Positions 44,770 through 56,290 are shown, numbered from the stretch's first letter. The stretch is DNA of 64,000 bases from Delphinapterus leucas (GCF_002288925.2 NW_022098001.1:12582557-12646556), one strand, 5' to 3'. Program-made: numbers and translations. Notes: generated by a model from the letters alone, not told the origin.

Positions 44770-45060
44770 ACCACAATAATAGCTAATAGTTATATCGTGT
44801 TTACTGCATGCCAGGCCCTGTTCTAAGCCCTTTACTTAAATGAACATATTTATTCTTCACAATAACCCAGAGAAGTAGGTACTGATCTTATTCCCAATTT
44901 ACAGATGAGAACATTAATTTACAGATGAGGAAGTAGCCATTCGTGGAGAGGTTCCATAAGTTCACTAAGGTTACAAAGCCAACAGGTGACTGAGCTGAGT
45001 TTTGAATCCAGGCAGTTTCTACTCTGAGTCCCTGTGCTCTATATCACCTCTCGGTATCAC
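44770..45060 (+). mobile_element. MIR SINE, nearly complete
   Basis: 'tactgcatgccaggccctgttctaagccctttac', a locally duplicated 'atttacagatga(g)ga' segment, then 'ggtgactgagctgagttttgaatccaggcag'. The core duplication at about 44,898-44,930 is unusual. Confidence 0.88.
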
Positions 45061-45115
45061 TGTTGCCTCCCCTTTCCAGGATTTAGTTACCATGCCAGCA
45101 AAGTGGGGATGGTGT

Positions 45116-45602
45116 GTATTAGTCTCCTATTGCTGCTATAACAAATTATCACAGACTTAGTGGCTTAAAGCAACACACACTTATGATTTTACAGTTCAGG
45201 AGATTGGAAGTCTAAAATGGGGTTTCATCAGGCTAAAATCAAGGTATCAACTCAGCAGGGTTCCTTCTGGAGGATTTAGGGGAGAATCTGTTTCCTTGCC
45301 TTTTCCATCTTCTAGAAGTCTTCTACATTCCCTGCTTCATGGCCTCTTCTTCTTTCTTCAAAGCCATCAAAGTAGCATCAGCAAATCTCTCTCTCACTCT
45401 GACTCTCCAGCCTCCCTCTTTTAAATTATAAGAACCCTTAGTAATTACATTGGGCCACCCAGATAATCCAGGATAATCTTCCCATCACAAGATCCTTAAT
45501 CACATCTGCAAAGTTCCTTCTGTTAAGGAACTTTAGCATATACATAGGTTCTGGGCATTAGGATGTGGACATCTTTGGGGGCCACTATTCTGCCCACCAC
45601 AG
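45116..45602 (-). mobile_element. ERVL-MaLR LTR (MLT1-like), antisense
   Basis: It starts 'tgtattagtctcctattgctgctata' and ends 'ggatgtggacatctttgggggccactattctgcccaccaca', the reversed MLT1-class LTR. The inner landmark 'ttccttctggaggatttaggggagaatctgtttccttgcctttt' supports it. It seems solo. Confidence 0.85.
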
Positions 45603-45825
45603 AGTGGCAAGGAGCTGTCTCAGATTTAGTTTTGGCCACCTAGCCCAGCAGAAGGAAGGTTTAATATATTTTTTTATTTTAATTATGGAAGAATAAACTC
45701 ACATTTCTTTCACATCTGAATTTATCAACTGATACTCATACCTGGTACTATGGCTTGTATACACATCTTATAAACCACACTTATTCATTCATCCATTTAA
45801 CAAACATTTATTTACCACCTGCCAT

Positions 45826-45935
45826 AGACTGTTACATGAAAGAAATGATCTTCTATTGTGTTTTAGCCACTTTACATTTTGAGGTCAACTTGTTGGGGTC
45901 TAGGCTACTCCAACTAGTACAACTAAGTTTGAAGT
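45826..45935 (+). mobile_element. Old LTR 3' end fragment
   Basis: 'agactgttacatgaaagaaatgatcttctattgtgttttagccacttt ... gtctaggctactccaactagtacaa' shares its layout with the element at 1500-1820. Confidence 0.45.
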
Positions 45936-46009
45936 GCAACTTTAAATGTGAGCACTAGAGGGTAGGTTCCTCGAAGTCTAGCAGATACCTTGTTATTTGG
46001 GTTAGATCA

Positions 46010-46450
46010 TCTGTAATTTTTAAAAATTTTGATTAAACACAGGTAACAAAATTTACCATCATAACCATCTTTAAGTGCACATACAGTTCAGTAGTGTTGA
46101 GTATATTCACATTATTGTGAAAGAGGTCTCCAGAACGTTTTCATCTCGCAAAAGTGAAATTCTATACCTATTAAACAATGGCTCTCTATTTCCTGCTCCC
46201 CACACCGCTGGCAACCACCATTCTGCATTCTGATTCTATGAGTTTAACTACTCTAGATGCCTCATACAGAATTTATCTTTTTGTGACTGGTTTATTTCAA
46301 TTAACAAAATGTCTTCTAGGTTCAACCATGTTTTAGCATGTGTCAGAATTTCCTTCCTTTTTAAGACTGAGTAATATTCCACTCTCTGTATATCCTACAT
46401 TTTGTTTACCCATTCATCTGTCGATGCACATTTGAGTTGCTTGTCTGTAA
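46010..46450 (-). mobile_element. Old L1 3' region, antisense
   Basis: Reversed old-L1 landmarks: 'tttaccatcataaccatctttaagtgcacatacagttcagtag', 'aactactctagatgcctcat' and 'actgagtaatattccactctctgtatatcc'. Confidence 0.75.
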
Positions 46451-46825
46451 CTCTTTCAGGGTCTAGGAGCCATCTCTACAGGAGGAGGACCCCACAGGCA
46501 ACACTGGAGTTTGGCTTTTTATTTCTTCACCTCCTACAGACTCTTGTCACTAACTGCATTCTTTTTTCTTTGCCTCATCTTTATTTTAAAAAATTTTTTA
46601 TTTTCATACAGTTTTTAAAGTTACTTTCCATTTACAGTTATTAAAAAATATTGACTATATTCCCTGTTTTGTACAATACCTCCTTGAGCCTACCTACACC
46701 CAGTAGTTTATACCTCTCACTCCCCCACCCCTACCAACTGCATTCTAATTCTGAAATGACAAATTCAGGGATTTAGGAATGGTAGTTGAATCAAAGTATG
46801 TACAGATGCAAAATATGTTTAAAAG

Positions 46826-46891
46826 AAAGTACTTGAGGGGCTTCCCTGCAAAATATAGGGAGAAATGTACTAATGACTCCTCAAGTACTTT
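46826..46891. repeat. 13-bp inverted repeat next to an antisense SINE
   Basis: The arms aaagtacttgagg (46826-46838) and cctcaagtacttt (46879-46891) are perfect reverse complements separated by 40 bp. The spacer begins with 12 bp of a forward CHR head (ggggcttccctg, 46837-46848). Confidence 0.8.
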
Positions 46892-47092
46892 TTTTTTCCT
46901 GCGGTACGTGGGCCTCTCACTGTTGCGGCCTCTCCGGTTGCGGAGCACAGGCTCTGGACGCGCAGGCTCAGTGGCCATGGCTCACGGGACCAGCCGCTCC
47001 GCGNNNNNNNNNNNNNNNNNNNNNNNNNNNNNNNNCCCGCGTTCCCTGCATCGGCAGGCGGACTCTCAACCACTGCGCCACCAGGGAAGCCC
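46888..47092 (-). mobile_element. CHR-2-type SINE, antisense, with assembly gap
   Basis: Reversed CHR-2 from the T-run and gcggtacgtgggcc to 'gcgccaccagggaagcccc'. 32 N bases (47004-47035) replace its middle. No TSD is apparent. Confidence 0.9.
47004..47035. other. Assembly gap (32 N)
   Basis: Undetermined bases inside a SINE. The flanking SINE lacks roughly the 'gcatgtgggatcttcccggaccggggcacgaa' part, so the true gap is close to the N count. Confidence 0.95.
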
Positions 47093-47099
47093 CAACCCA

Positions 47100-47749
47100 T
47101 ATTTTTTGAGAGTGAACTGCCTAATGGCTAGTTGTGAGAATTCAATGAGGTATAACTCATGCAAAACTTAATTAGAAATCATGTAAAACTTACTTAGAAC
47201 ACTGGCACATATATTAAGTGCTCCAAAATGTTAGTTGTTTTACTAGACAATATTCTGCTTGTATAAGCAGAATAACAAAATATGCAGAATAATCTCCAAG
47301 AATAAGTCTCTAAGACATGATTCTTCCACTTTCTTAAACAGGGCCAGTCCCTGGTGAAATTATGGACTTGCTCCTAATAATTCCCTTACTCACTTTGCAG
47401 ACCTGCTACTCTTCAGACTTCCAGAGTCCTTGGGCTATAGTACTTCTGCCCCCTCATGTCCCATCACCCTTTCTACTCAAGATGCCTCATGTGGTCCTCA
47501 TACAGACCTACCATCTTTGAGCAGAAGATAAAATATCTATCTGTACTGTGTCCTATGTCCATAAGATCCCGACTGAATTATTAGCTAATCTGAAATAACT
47601 TGTTTATACCAGATCTACAAGTCTTTGCTAAGAATCCTCATTTTTCATCAAGATGTCACCATTTTGGAAACACATTCTCCTCTTACGGCATGACTGCCAG
47701 ACCTCTACCACTCCTGGTTCAGAGCACATGGAGGACGGGGTTTGTAATC
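47100..47749. other. Unclassified stretch
   Basis: 47,110-47,235 may be a MIR tail ('gagaattcaatgaggtataactcatgcaaaac'); the rest shows nothing. Confidence 0.4.
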
Positions 47750-47955
47750 TTGGTTCTGCAGTCCTGTGACCTGGCTCAGAAACCCAAATCCACAACTTGT
47801 TCATGGCTCTGTGGTCTAGCACAGATTAATTACTTTTCCTAATTAGAACTTGTTCATCTGTAATTGAAGATAGTATGTACTTGCTAAAAGTCATTGGAAG
47901 GATTATTTTAAAAGTAGATGCAAAGCATTTAGCGTAGGGTGGGGCATGTAGGGTA
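47750..47955 (+). mobile_element. MIR SINE (decayed)
   Basis: 'cagtcctgtgacctggctcagaaa' and 'ttcatctgtaattgaagatag ... gcaaagcatttagcgtag' keep MIR order. Confidence 0.5.
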
Positions 47956-48199
47956 CACATACCAACTGGTAGAGGTATGGCTGTCTAGATAAATGAGTGG
48001 ATATCTAGACAGTAAGTTTCATGTGTCCGGGTCACTCTCTCATTAACATGTATGTTGACCTCATCTCCTTATTATGGCTGTAAGCTCCTTGAAGACCCTA
48101 CCTTCTGCTTAATTTTTTTCCCCCATCGCTAAGGTTGACTTGGTTCCCAGATCTTTCAAGGAACCTTTCCTGATCTTTTTGAGGTACCGTGGTCGGGAC

Positions 48200-48478
48200 C
48201 ATGCATTCGTCTTCTGGATTGGACCATATGGCCAGCAGGATAACATAGAAGTTCAGGCTATGCTCCCTGGAGTCCAACAAAATATAATCCTGCCACGTAC
48301 TCATTGTGTGGTCCTGGACAGATTATTTAAGCCCAATAAGCTCCAGTTTCCTAGGATGTGTATGTGACCAGTAGAAATTCCTACCTCCTAAGGGCTGATG
48401 TGAGAATTAAATAAGATTGTGTGTGTAGAAGATGTGACAGAATGCCTGGTGTATAATAAATGCCGATAAATGTTCATC
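48200..48478 (+). mobile_element. MIR SINE
   Basis: 'ctcattgtgtggtcctggacagattatttaagcccaataagctccagtttcctaggatgtg ... gggctgatgtgagaattaaataagattgtgtgtgtagaag' then 'gcctggtgtataataaatgcc' is a MIR core and tail. Confidence 0.75.
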
Positions 48479-48540
48479 GATATCATCATCCTTGACATCG
48501 TCATCGTCCTCATCGTCATTGTCATTATCTTCCTCCTCAT
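48476..48540. repeat. (TCATCG/TCATCC)n simple repeat
   Basis: A run of atcatc/gtcatc trinucleotide-based units grew at the end of the preceding MIR. Confidence 0.8.
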
Positions 48541-49060
48541 AATGCTAGAAAACTAGCCCTAATATTGAGCAAATAGGTCCCGTTCCTTCATTCAGACCAT
48601 TGCTTAGGGATCATCGACTCTACCAAGAGCAGTGATGGGCGCTGTAGGGTATAAAGATGAATGAGCATACTGCTGAGATCACTTTGCTCACTCAGTGAAG
48701 GAGACAAACACATAGACAAAGCGGCGAGTTAAGTGACAGCGGCGGCGGCAGCAGGGAGCAGGGTAGAAGGAGGATTCTCTGGATGAATTGAATGGGCCTA
48801 GATGTGCTCTCTGGAAAGGCTGACCCATCATTTCCATTTCCTCTCAGATTGTGAATGTATGTTTTGTCCAGGACTGGGGAAAACACTCTACCTTTGCTGC
48901 CTGGCCCTTAACAGAGGCTGCCTGGGAGGGCTTCAGGACAAATGGGAGGAAAATGTGACATCATGACACAGGAAGAGATGTTCTGGAACAGGTGGAACTC
49001 TGTAGTTACCCTCTGGACCCTGAGGCTGGCAGTGGCAGTGCTGGATTTGGGGCAGGCCCT
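48541..49060. other. Unclassified stretch
   Basis: Nothing firm; 'gggcgctgtagggtataaagatgaatgagc' (48,638-48,667) resembles an old SINE core. A ggcggcggcag run lies at about 48,740. Confidence 0.35.
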
Positions 49061-49088
49061 CACTCATTCATTCATTCATTCATTCATC
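49061..49088. repeat. (ATTC)n microsatellite
   Basis: Six to seven units of cattcattc. Confidence 0.9.
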
Positions 49089-49264
49089 CAACTGTCTCTG
49101 AAACTTCTTGAGGACAGTCTCTCATTAGTGTCAGTGGTTGGGCTCCTACATAAACATGTGATGCATGTTTACAAACACTCCAAACCTTCTGTCAGCTATT
49201 TACTTTTTAAAGGTTTGTTTACCTTCTATGTTTACAAATTATGATGCTATATGCAGACTTTCAC

Positions 49265-49410
49265 GTATAGAGAAGAGAGCACATGATTTGAGTCATAAAA
49301 CTTAGATTTTCATCACAGTTCTGCTTTGGATGTCACTTTAACTTTCTGGGCCACACTTTTCTCATCTGTAAAATGGGAGTGACATCATTGATATTATCAT
49401 TGCTGTTATT
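49265..49410 (+). mobile_element. MIR SINE
   Basis: 'ttctgctttggatgtcactttaactttctgggccacacttttctcatctgtaaaatgggagtgaca' is a clear MIR core. Confidence 0.8.
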
Positions 49411-49592
49411 AAAAAGAATACATTTTACATTTGTAACTGTTATTTTTCTTAAAGAATAGAAAGATTGGTGAAAAATCAGTGGATAAAACGTCTTGATTTG
49501 CCAGCTGCTGGTCAGTATACATGTTTAAATCACACTAAAAATGTGATTTGCTCTAGATATGCTCTAGAATGCCCAAATGGGGTGCCCAAGAG

Positions 49593-49784
49593 TGGCGGTC
49601 TCCAACATTTTTGGCACCAGGGACCGGTTTCATGGAAGACAATTTTTCCACAGACTTAGACAGGGGCATGGTTCAGGAGGTAATGTGAGTGATTGGCCCT
49701 CTGCTCACCTCCTGCTGTGCGGTCCAGTTCCTAACAGGCTGTGGACCGGTATGGGTCTGCAGCCCCGGGGGTTGGGGACCCCTG
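49593..49784 (+). mobile_element. hAT-type MITE, internally short
   Basis: Ends tggcggtctccaac... and ...ggttggggacccctg form the terminal inverted repeat. 8-bp target copies cccaagag (49585-49592) and ccctagag (49785-49792) differ at one base. Same family as 60,640-60,875. Confidence 0.8.
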
Positions 49785-49792
49785 CCCTAGAG

Positions 49793-50689
49793 TATCAAGG
49801 TGCAGCGATAGTTTTGCCAGTCAGTGATAGGCATTGCATACAGGCCTCGTCACTTTTAGCATTTTATTACAAATGTTAAATGAGAACATTGATTGAAGAG
49901 ATTCTGAATGTTGTTTTTAATAAAGCAGAAGACAGCTGGCCTCTGTTGGCCAGATAGGAGGATATGAGTGGATGGTGACTTTGATCTTTGAAGAAATTTA
50001 TACAGAAGGATAAGAAAGGAAGAAGAGGAAGGAGCCACAATATTAAGGAAAAAAAAATTAGTTAATGAGGAGCCAGGGCAAGAAATAGATTCCAAGTCCA
50101 GTTCCGTGTCTGTGGCCAGGGGAATGGATCTAAATGCCATTAGAAATGCATTACATTGAGTTCTATTAATATTTGGGTTTTGCCTGAGCAGAAAAATGCT
50201 GTAGAATTTCTAACTCTATTAACCCTGAGATCTTCATTTCTGAGCAGGGGAGGGTTCAAATTATTTTACATGTTTGTAATATTCCAATTAAATTTAACCT
50301 TGAGATGAAATTTGCATTTGGGGAAATAATAAGAGTTAGAATCATATCATTCTGGATATTAATTCCTCTGCAGCATTCACAGAGAGGCCAAGCCTCTCCA
50401 AGGCTGCTCCCAGCCAATAGCTGAGCATGGTGAAGCATGGGGATATAAGAATCCTGGTGATTCCTACCCAACATGGGGCTCCTCTAGCGGGAAAATTTTG
50501 TTCTAGAATTTCCCCCATAAACCTGGCTGAGATTTTCTCAGACCTGTGCTACAGTCTGAGTCTCCTCCTACTTAAACTTCCTTCCTTACCCTCTTCTTTC
50601 ACCGTGTCAGACCTTTTGCAGCATCATGACCTGAAGGCTTTCCCTGTTCCCTCTCCCTTTCATCCTCTATAGAAATTGCACGCGGTAAA
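49793..50689. other. Unclassified stretch
   Basis: No gene or repeat recognised. Confidence 0.4.
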
Positions 50690-50698
50690 ACTTTTGCA

Positions 50699-50916
50699 GG
50701 GGCTTCCCTGGTGGCACAGTGGTTGGGGGTCCGTCTGCCGATGCAGGGGATGCGGGTTCGTGCCCCGGTCCTGCAGGATCCCACGTGCCGCGGAGCGGCT
50801 GGGCCCGTGGGCCATGGTCGCTGAGCCTGCGCGTCCGGAGCCTGTGCTCCGCAACGGGAGAGGCCACAACAGTAAGAGGCCCGTGTACCACAAAACATCA
50901 ACAACAACAACAAAAC
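50699..50916 (+). mobile_element. CHR-2-type SINE
   Basis: A complete forward CHR-2 with an A/CAA-rich tail. TSD acttttgca at 50690-50698 and 50917-50925. Confidence 0.9.
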
Positions 50917-50944
50917 ACTTTTGCACTTTTAAATCAATGTTGAC

Positions 50945-51055
50945 ATCTGCTTCTTGGCAGGCTTGAACTGACACAGATCCTCAGAGGTCTTTTGTGAAGA
51001 TTAAATGAGATCATTCACATAAGGTGCTTGGCATGGTATTGGATTCCTAGCAATA
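50945..51055 (+). mobile_element. MIR 3' fragment
   Basis: 'gtgaagattaaatgagatcattcacataaggtgcttggcatgg' is the MIR 3' part. Confidence 0.65.
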
Positions 51056-51064
51056 TCACATTGA

Positions 51065-52350
51065 AAACTGGCTGATGAAATTCTGAGGAAGAAGAATAAA
51101 GTTAGAGGAATCACACTACTTGATTGTAAGACTTGTTATAAAGCTACAGATATCAAGACAGTGGAGGCATTGGTGAAGGGATAGAGACACATCGGTCAAT
51201 GGAAGAGAATAAAGAACTCAGAAATAGACCCACACAGATACAACCAATTGATTTTTGACAAAGGTGTGAAAGCAGTTCAATGGAGAAAGGATGGTCTTTT
51301 CAACAAACTATGTTGGAACGATTGGACATCCATAGGCAAAAAAAAAAAGAGAAACTTGACCTAAGTTCACACCTTATACAAAACTTAACTCAAAATAGAT
51401 CATAGATCTAAAACTATAAAACTTTTAGAAGAAAACACAGGAGAAAATATTTGTAACTTGGTGTTAGTTTTTAGATATGACACAAAAGCATGATACATAA
51501 AAGACTAAAATCGTAAGTTAGATTTCATCAAAATTAAAAACTTTTTATCAATGAAATATATTGTTAAGAGAATGAAGATAGGAGCTACAAACTGGGAGAA
51601 AATATTGGCAAGTTAAATATTCTACAAATGATTTATATCCAGAATATATAAGAACCCTAAATACTCAACAGTAAGAAAACAAACAAATGAATTAAAACAC
51701 AGGCAAAAGATGAACAGATACTTCACCAGAGAGGATACAAGGATGGCAAAGAAATATAAGAAGAGATGTTCAACATTATTAACCATCAGGAAAATGCAAA
51801 TTGAGGTCACAATGAGATATTACTGCATGTCTAGTAGAATGGTTAAAATAAAAATTACTGACAATACGGCCTGCTGATAAAACTCTTTCATAGTTGATGG
51901 GAATGCAAAATAGTACAGCCACTCTGGAACTTTCCCATATGAGCCAGCAATCCCACTCCTGGGCGTTTACCTCAGAGAAATGAAAACTTGTGTTCATATA
52001 AAAATCTGTACACAAATATTTAGAGAAGCTTTATTCTTAATTGAAACTGGAAACAACCCAAATGTCCTTCCACAAATGATGCATAAACTGTGGTAGAGGC
52101 ATGCAATGGAATACCACTCAGCAATGAAAAGGAGCCAACTATTAATACATGCAACACTTTGGATGTATCTCAAGGCATTATTCTGAGTGAAAGAAAATCT
52201 CAAAATGTTACACACTATATTATTCCATTTATATGACAGTCTCTAAAAGACAAAACTGTAGTGATACAGAACTGATCAGTGTCCGGGGGATGGGGTTGGG
52301 GAGGGTGTGACTATAAAGGGGCAGCATGAAGGAGTTTTCTGAGGTGATGG
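51065..52350 (+). mobile_element. Old L1M 3' half, sense
   Basis: Degraded L1 ORF2 3' half: 'aatagacccacacagatacaaccaattgatttttgacaaaggtg', 'atgagatattactgcatgtctagtagaatgg', 'gccagcaatcccactcctgggcgtttac' and 'aaatgtccttccacaaatgatgcataaactgtgg', ending 'ccgggggatggggttggggaggg'. The reading frame is lost. Confidence 0.85.
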
Positions 52351-52429
52351 ATTTGTTCTGTACCCTGATTGTGGTGGTGGGTATGTGAATCCCTACATAT
52401 ACTAAAATGCATAGTACTGTACACATAAA

Positions 52430-52466
52430 CACACACACACACATACACATACACATACACACACAG
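52430..52466. repeat. (AC)n/(ATACAC)n microsatellite
   Basis: An ac dinucleotide run followed by atacac hexamers after the old L1. Confidence 0.85.
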
Positions 52467-52484
52467 GGTGATTTTACTACATGA

Positions 52485-52710
52485 GAATATTTTTTATTTT
52501 ATTATATTAATTTATTTATCTATTTTGGCTGTGTCAGGTCTTAGTTGCATCAGGGAGGATTCTCACTGTGGCATTCGGGATCTTTTGTTGCGGCACGCAA
52601 GCTTAGTTGTCTCACGGCATGTGGGATCTTAGTTCCCTGACCAGGGATCGAACCCACATCCCCTGCATTGTAAGGTGGATTCTTTACCACTGAACCACAA
52701 GGGAAGTCCC
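52485..52710 (-). mobile_element. Old CHR-type SINE, antisense
   Basis: 'ttttggctgtgtcaggtcttagttgc ... gttccctgaccagggatcgaaccc ... ccactgaaccacaagggaagtccc'. The short repeat tgagaat lies on both sides. Confidence 0.85.
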
Positions 52711-53074
52711 CCTTCCGTGAGAATTTAAAAAATAAAATTAATTTAAAAATTAGTCATTAATGGTATTGATATCACTGTGTGTTTGCTACGTAAATAATAG
52801 TTGCACTGATCGTTGTCTAATTGTTTTAAGTGTTCCTGTTTTTCACTTCCCACACCCTGCTAAACCTACCATCAGGCTCATGCTTGCTGTGTTCTAAAAC
52901 ATCATTCAGTCCCATGGTCAGACTAGGAAGATTTTGTTCAGAAAATTGGTTCAGCAAAGGATAGCTATCGATTGCTACGAAGACTGCGTAGTCGATTTAC
53001 TTGAAGTTAGTCATGATGACAGTGGTGATGTTGATTACGATAACGGTGTTCTGAAGCTCTGGAGCATTTTGTCA

Positions 53075-53584
53075 ATGGTTCATACGTGTAAGAAGAGCCT
53101 AAGAGATATTAACATTAACTCTTCCCATTGGCATGAAAGTCAGCAAGTCATGGCTCAAAATGTGGTGAGGACTTCCTGGGGAATCCCTGGAGTGACACAT
53201 CACTGTTGCTTTGAGGAACTAAATGATTCTTTTGGCTTCCTAGAAAAACTCTCAGTGGGTCTGCATGGGAGAGTGGAAGCCACAGAAATAACTGTGAGGC
53301 TTGATTCATCACCTTTTTGCTTGTCACTTTCCAATCAAGCCCTGGCTTTTTGTCAGTGGCTGACCCTGCTTCTGATGATCGGGCAGTGTTGTCGCCAGTT
53401 TCCGCTGGATGGCAGATGGTTGGCCCTAGCCCAGTGGCAGAACATAAAGGCTGGCATGGAGGTATCTGGGTACCATTTGTATACGGAAAGTGTAGCCACT
53501 GGACCACCTTCCTTCACTTTGGATTGTCAGTTTTTCTCCAAAGCCCACCCAGCTCACCTACCATCCACAGGCCCGCTCTGAGTT
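53075..53584 (+). other. Unrecognised 169-codon open frame
   Basis: This is the longest ATG-started open frame that I cannot assign to a transposon or to the CpG island. The frame is open upstream of the ATG to about 52,934. The product contains scattered Trp, Cys and His residues and a mildly hydrophobic centre (about LSNQALAFCQWLTLLLMIGQCC). No signal peptide, known motif, polyadenylation signal or CpG promoter is seen nearby, and codon use looks random. Most likely an accidental open frame; a retroposed or decayed exon is possible. Confidence 0.15.
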
Positions 53585-54109
53585 CGGAGTCCCTGCACGA
53601 GGCTAACGATTCCCTGGTGGAACATAGAATTCCACAAACCTTATTTATGCATTCATTGAAAGCCCATCCAGCTTTAAAGGAAAGTTCACTAAGGATAGAA
53701 GTGTGAGTTTTGTGTGTACAGAGAATACTGTGGGTGTCCCTTGGATGACATCATACTGTACAACAGATTCCCAAAGTGATTTCTCAGTGTTTTTTCCAAA
53801 AGAGAAGTGTTCGACAACACTGGTATCAAAATAAGAAAAATTAACGACACTGAGTAATTATCTTTTTCATTTGTCAAATTGGCAAAGAATAAGAAATGCC
53901 CTTGTCCATACCTTCACTCTGCAAGTTCACAGCTTGACTGGTCTAATTGTCACGTCCAGCCGGTGCCCTCTTCCTGCACACAGCCTCATATTTTAATTTA
54001 CTATTATTTATTTACTATTATTGAATAAAGCTTAATGCTTTTCTATTATGAAAGCAATATGTGCTCAGTACAGAAAATAGATAAAATACCAAAAACTGCA
54101 AGCAAGCAA
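53585..54109. other. Unclassified stretch
   Basis: No gene or clear repeat seen. Confidence 0.4.
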
Positions 54110-54305
54110 AAACAATTACCTGTAGAGAACAGATTTGTGGTTGCCAAGGGGGAGGAGGTTGGAGAAGGGATGGAGTGGGAGGTTGGGATTAGCAGATGTA
54201 AGCTATTATATAGAGAATGGATACACAGCAAGGTCCCACTATATAGCATAGAGAATTATATTCAATATCCTATGATAAACCATAAAGGAAAAGAATTTTT
54301 AAAAA
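54110..54305 (+). mobile_element. L1 3' UTR fragment, sense
   Basis: 'cagatttgtggttgccaagggggaggagg', 'gggattagcagatgtaagctattatatagagaatgg' and 'tatagcatagagaattatattcaatatcctatgataaaccataaagg' are L1 3' UTR landmarks, the sense version of the type seen reversed at 43,110 and 63,388. Confidence 0.8.
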
Positions 54306-55199
54306 TTACCTGCAGTCTCAGTAGCCACAGCCGATCACTGTTGAAAGGTCGAAGATATTCCTCACAACTGCTTTTGTAAGGCGCACGTGTTATTTTTAAA
54401 TAGAGTTAGTATGACATTAAATATAGTATTCTGTAGCTTACTTTTATTTTCATGTAACATCTTATCAAGCACAGTCTTGTTCTTACACATTCACATCATT
54501 TAAGCAGGGCAGTTGGCAGTTCTGTCCCCAGTGGTAGTCATAATGCTTCATCATAAAAACACTCACCCCCATGGCTGTCCCACTGCCAGGTTAATTTCCT
54601 TACTCTGTTAAGACTTTTGTGCTCTCTCTTTCTGTCCGCTGCCACAGGGAGAGGGAGAATTAATGTTTACATGGGGTTTTCACTTCCGGTTAAAAGCTTT
54701 ACAGCTGACAAACATCTCCCTACCTTAAAGGGCCTCTTGGGATGAAATTCTGTGTCTCTTAGAGAGCCTAGGATGTGTCCATGGAACACCCTGGCATCCT
54801 TGCAGCAAATTTCCAACAGGAGAGGAGATACTCATCTGGGTCTAGTGTTACCAACCTTATTAATGCCTAATTTCTTCTCTGAAATAACACCACCTGCCAC
54901 AGTTTAGAGTTTTGTTTTCTTAAGGCCTCCTCAATGTTTTCTGGAATACCCAAGAAAAACAAATGCCTGTTTGCTACAATCTTTCAAATCGGCTTCCTGC
55001 AAAATAATGACAATAGAGGATTCCCGCTGCTCCACTAAGTCTCAGAAATGACATAACCTTGTTGAACCTCATTCAGACCTGTGCTTCAAAATTAAGAAAG
55101 AATAAAATTATAAAACTTTATAAAACTTTACTGCACATCTGAAGACAATGCAGAAAAAATGCAAAGTATCCTGAATTTACAAAAAAGGATCTTAAAGGA
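54306..55199. other. Unclassified stretch
   Basis: No gene or clear repeat seen. Confidence 0.4.
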
Positions 55200-55370
55200 T
55201 CTTGAAGACCCAACCCAAGCACTCTCGTTCAGGGAAGGCTTCCTGGAAGAGGTGATATCTGAGTTGAAGAGTAAAGGATGAGTGAGTTAACTGGGGTGGG
55301 GTGGGGGGCAAAGAGTGAGATCGTCTTGGCAAGGAGTGTGATATGAGCAAAGGTACAGAAGCAAGAAGTA
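55200..55370 (+). mobile_element. Old mammalian interspersed repeat (unassigned)
   Basis: 'gggaaggcttcctggaagaggtgatatctgagttgaagagtaaaggatgagt ... agtgtgatatgagcaaaggtacagaag' is a pattern seen often in mammalian genomes; I cannot fix the family by eye. Confidence 0.4.
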
Positions 55371-55614
55371 GGGAGGTGAATCTGTTCAGTGTTCTGCTAT
55401 TAAAGAATAAAGTACAAGGTGGTGTGGGGGGCAGAGGGAGATTGGTCATAAGTGAGACTAGAAACCTAGGGAGGGAACAAAAGAAAAAACCCACACTGGT
55501 CCAGGCTGAACACAAAATGTTCTATTCCAGTGGGATTTATTGATTTGGTGACTCTGTCTGCCACAATTTTGTACAATATGAAAACTCTTATATGTAAACT
55601 GAAATATGAACAAA

Positions 55615-55819
55615 ATTTTTTTTTTTTTCGGTACGCGGGCCTCTCACTGTTGTGGCCTCTCCCGTTGCGGAGCACAGGCTCCGGGCGCGGAGGCTCAACG
55701 GCCATGGCTCACGGGCCCAGCCGCTCCGCGGCATGTGGGATCTTCCCGGACCGGGGCACAAACCCGTGTCCCCTGCATCTGCAGGCGGACTCTCAACCAC
55801 TGCGCCACCAGGGAAGCCC
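55615..55819 (-). mobile_element. CHR-2-type SINE, antisense
   Basis: Reversed complete CHR-2, T-run then cggtacgcgggcc to gccaccagggaagccc. TSD tgaacaaa at 55607-55614 and 55820-55827. Confidence 0.9.
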
Positions 55820-56010
55820 TGAACAAATGTTTTTAAGCAAATTTTACTCCCCAAATTTCTCCTTCTCAATAAGAACCTGTCTTCAAATATTTTCTATCCT
55901 TTCTTGATGTAGAGTTTTGTGTAAGTTTATGTCATTTGTAAGTTTCACCCTAACAGTAAGAAATAAGCTTATATTTGAATTAGGGTATACATGTACATAT
56001 ATATACAAGC

Positions 56011-56012
56011 AT

Positions 56013-56045
<33 letters not shown>
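56011..56045. repeat. (TG)n microsatellite
   Basis: About 16 tg units. Confidence 0.95.
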
Positions 56046-56046
<1 letters not shown>

Positions 56047-56094
56047 TTGTAAGGTGGCACAATAGATATACTTTGTACTTCATTCCCTAAATAT

Positions 56095-56290
56095 CCTTTC
56101 ATATCTCTGCGGCTTGATGCATGCTGTTCCTATGCCTTTCCTCCTAATCCTTTCCCGCCTGATAAATTCTTGCATATCCTTCAAACCCAGTGCCCCCTCC
56201 TTGAAGCCATCCATCATGGCCCTGGCTGTGTTCATTGTTCCATCTGTGCTCCCAGATCATTTTCTATCACTTTTGTAGCACTTAAGACAG
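56095..56290 (+). mobile_element. L2 fragment
   Basis: 'aaattcttgcatatccttcaaacccagtgccccctccttgaagccatcc ... ctgtgttcattgttccatctgtgctccc' is typical of the L2 3' region. Confidence 0.7.

Noticed and set aside
46870..47171. Open frames running through the N block
   Set aside because: The unknown bases give no stops; the flanking peptide is SINE sequence.
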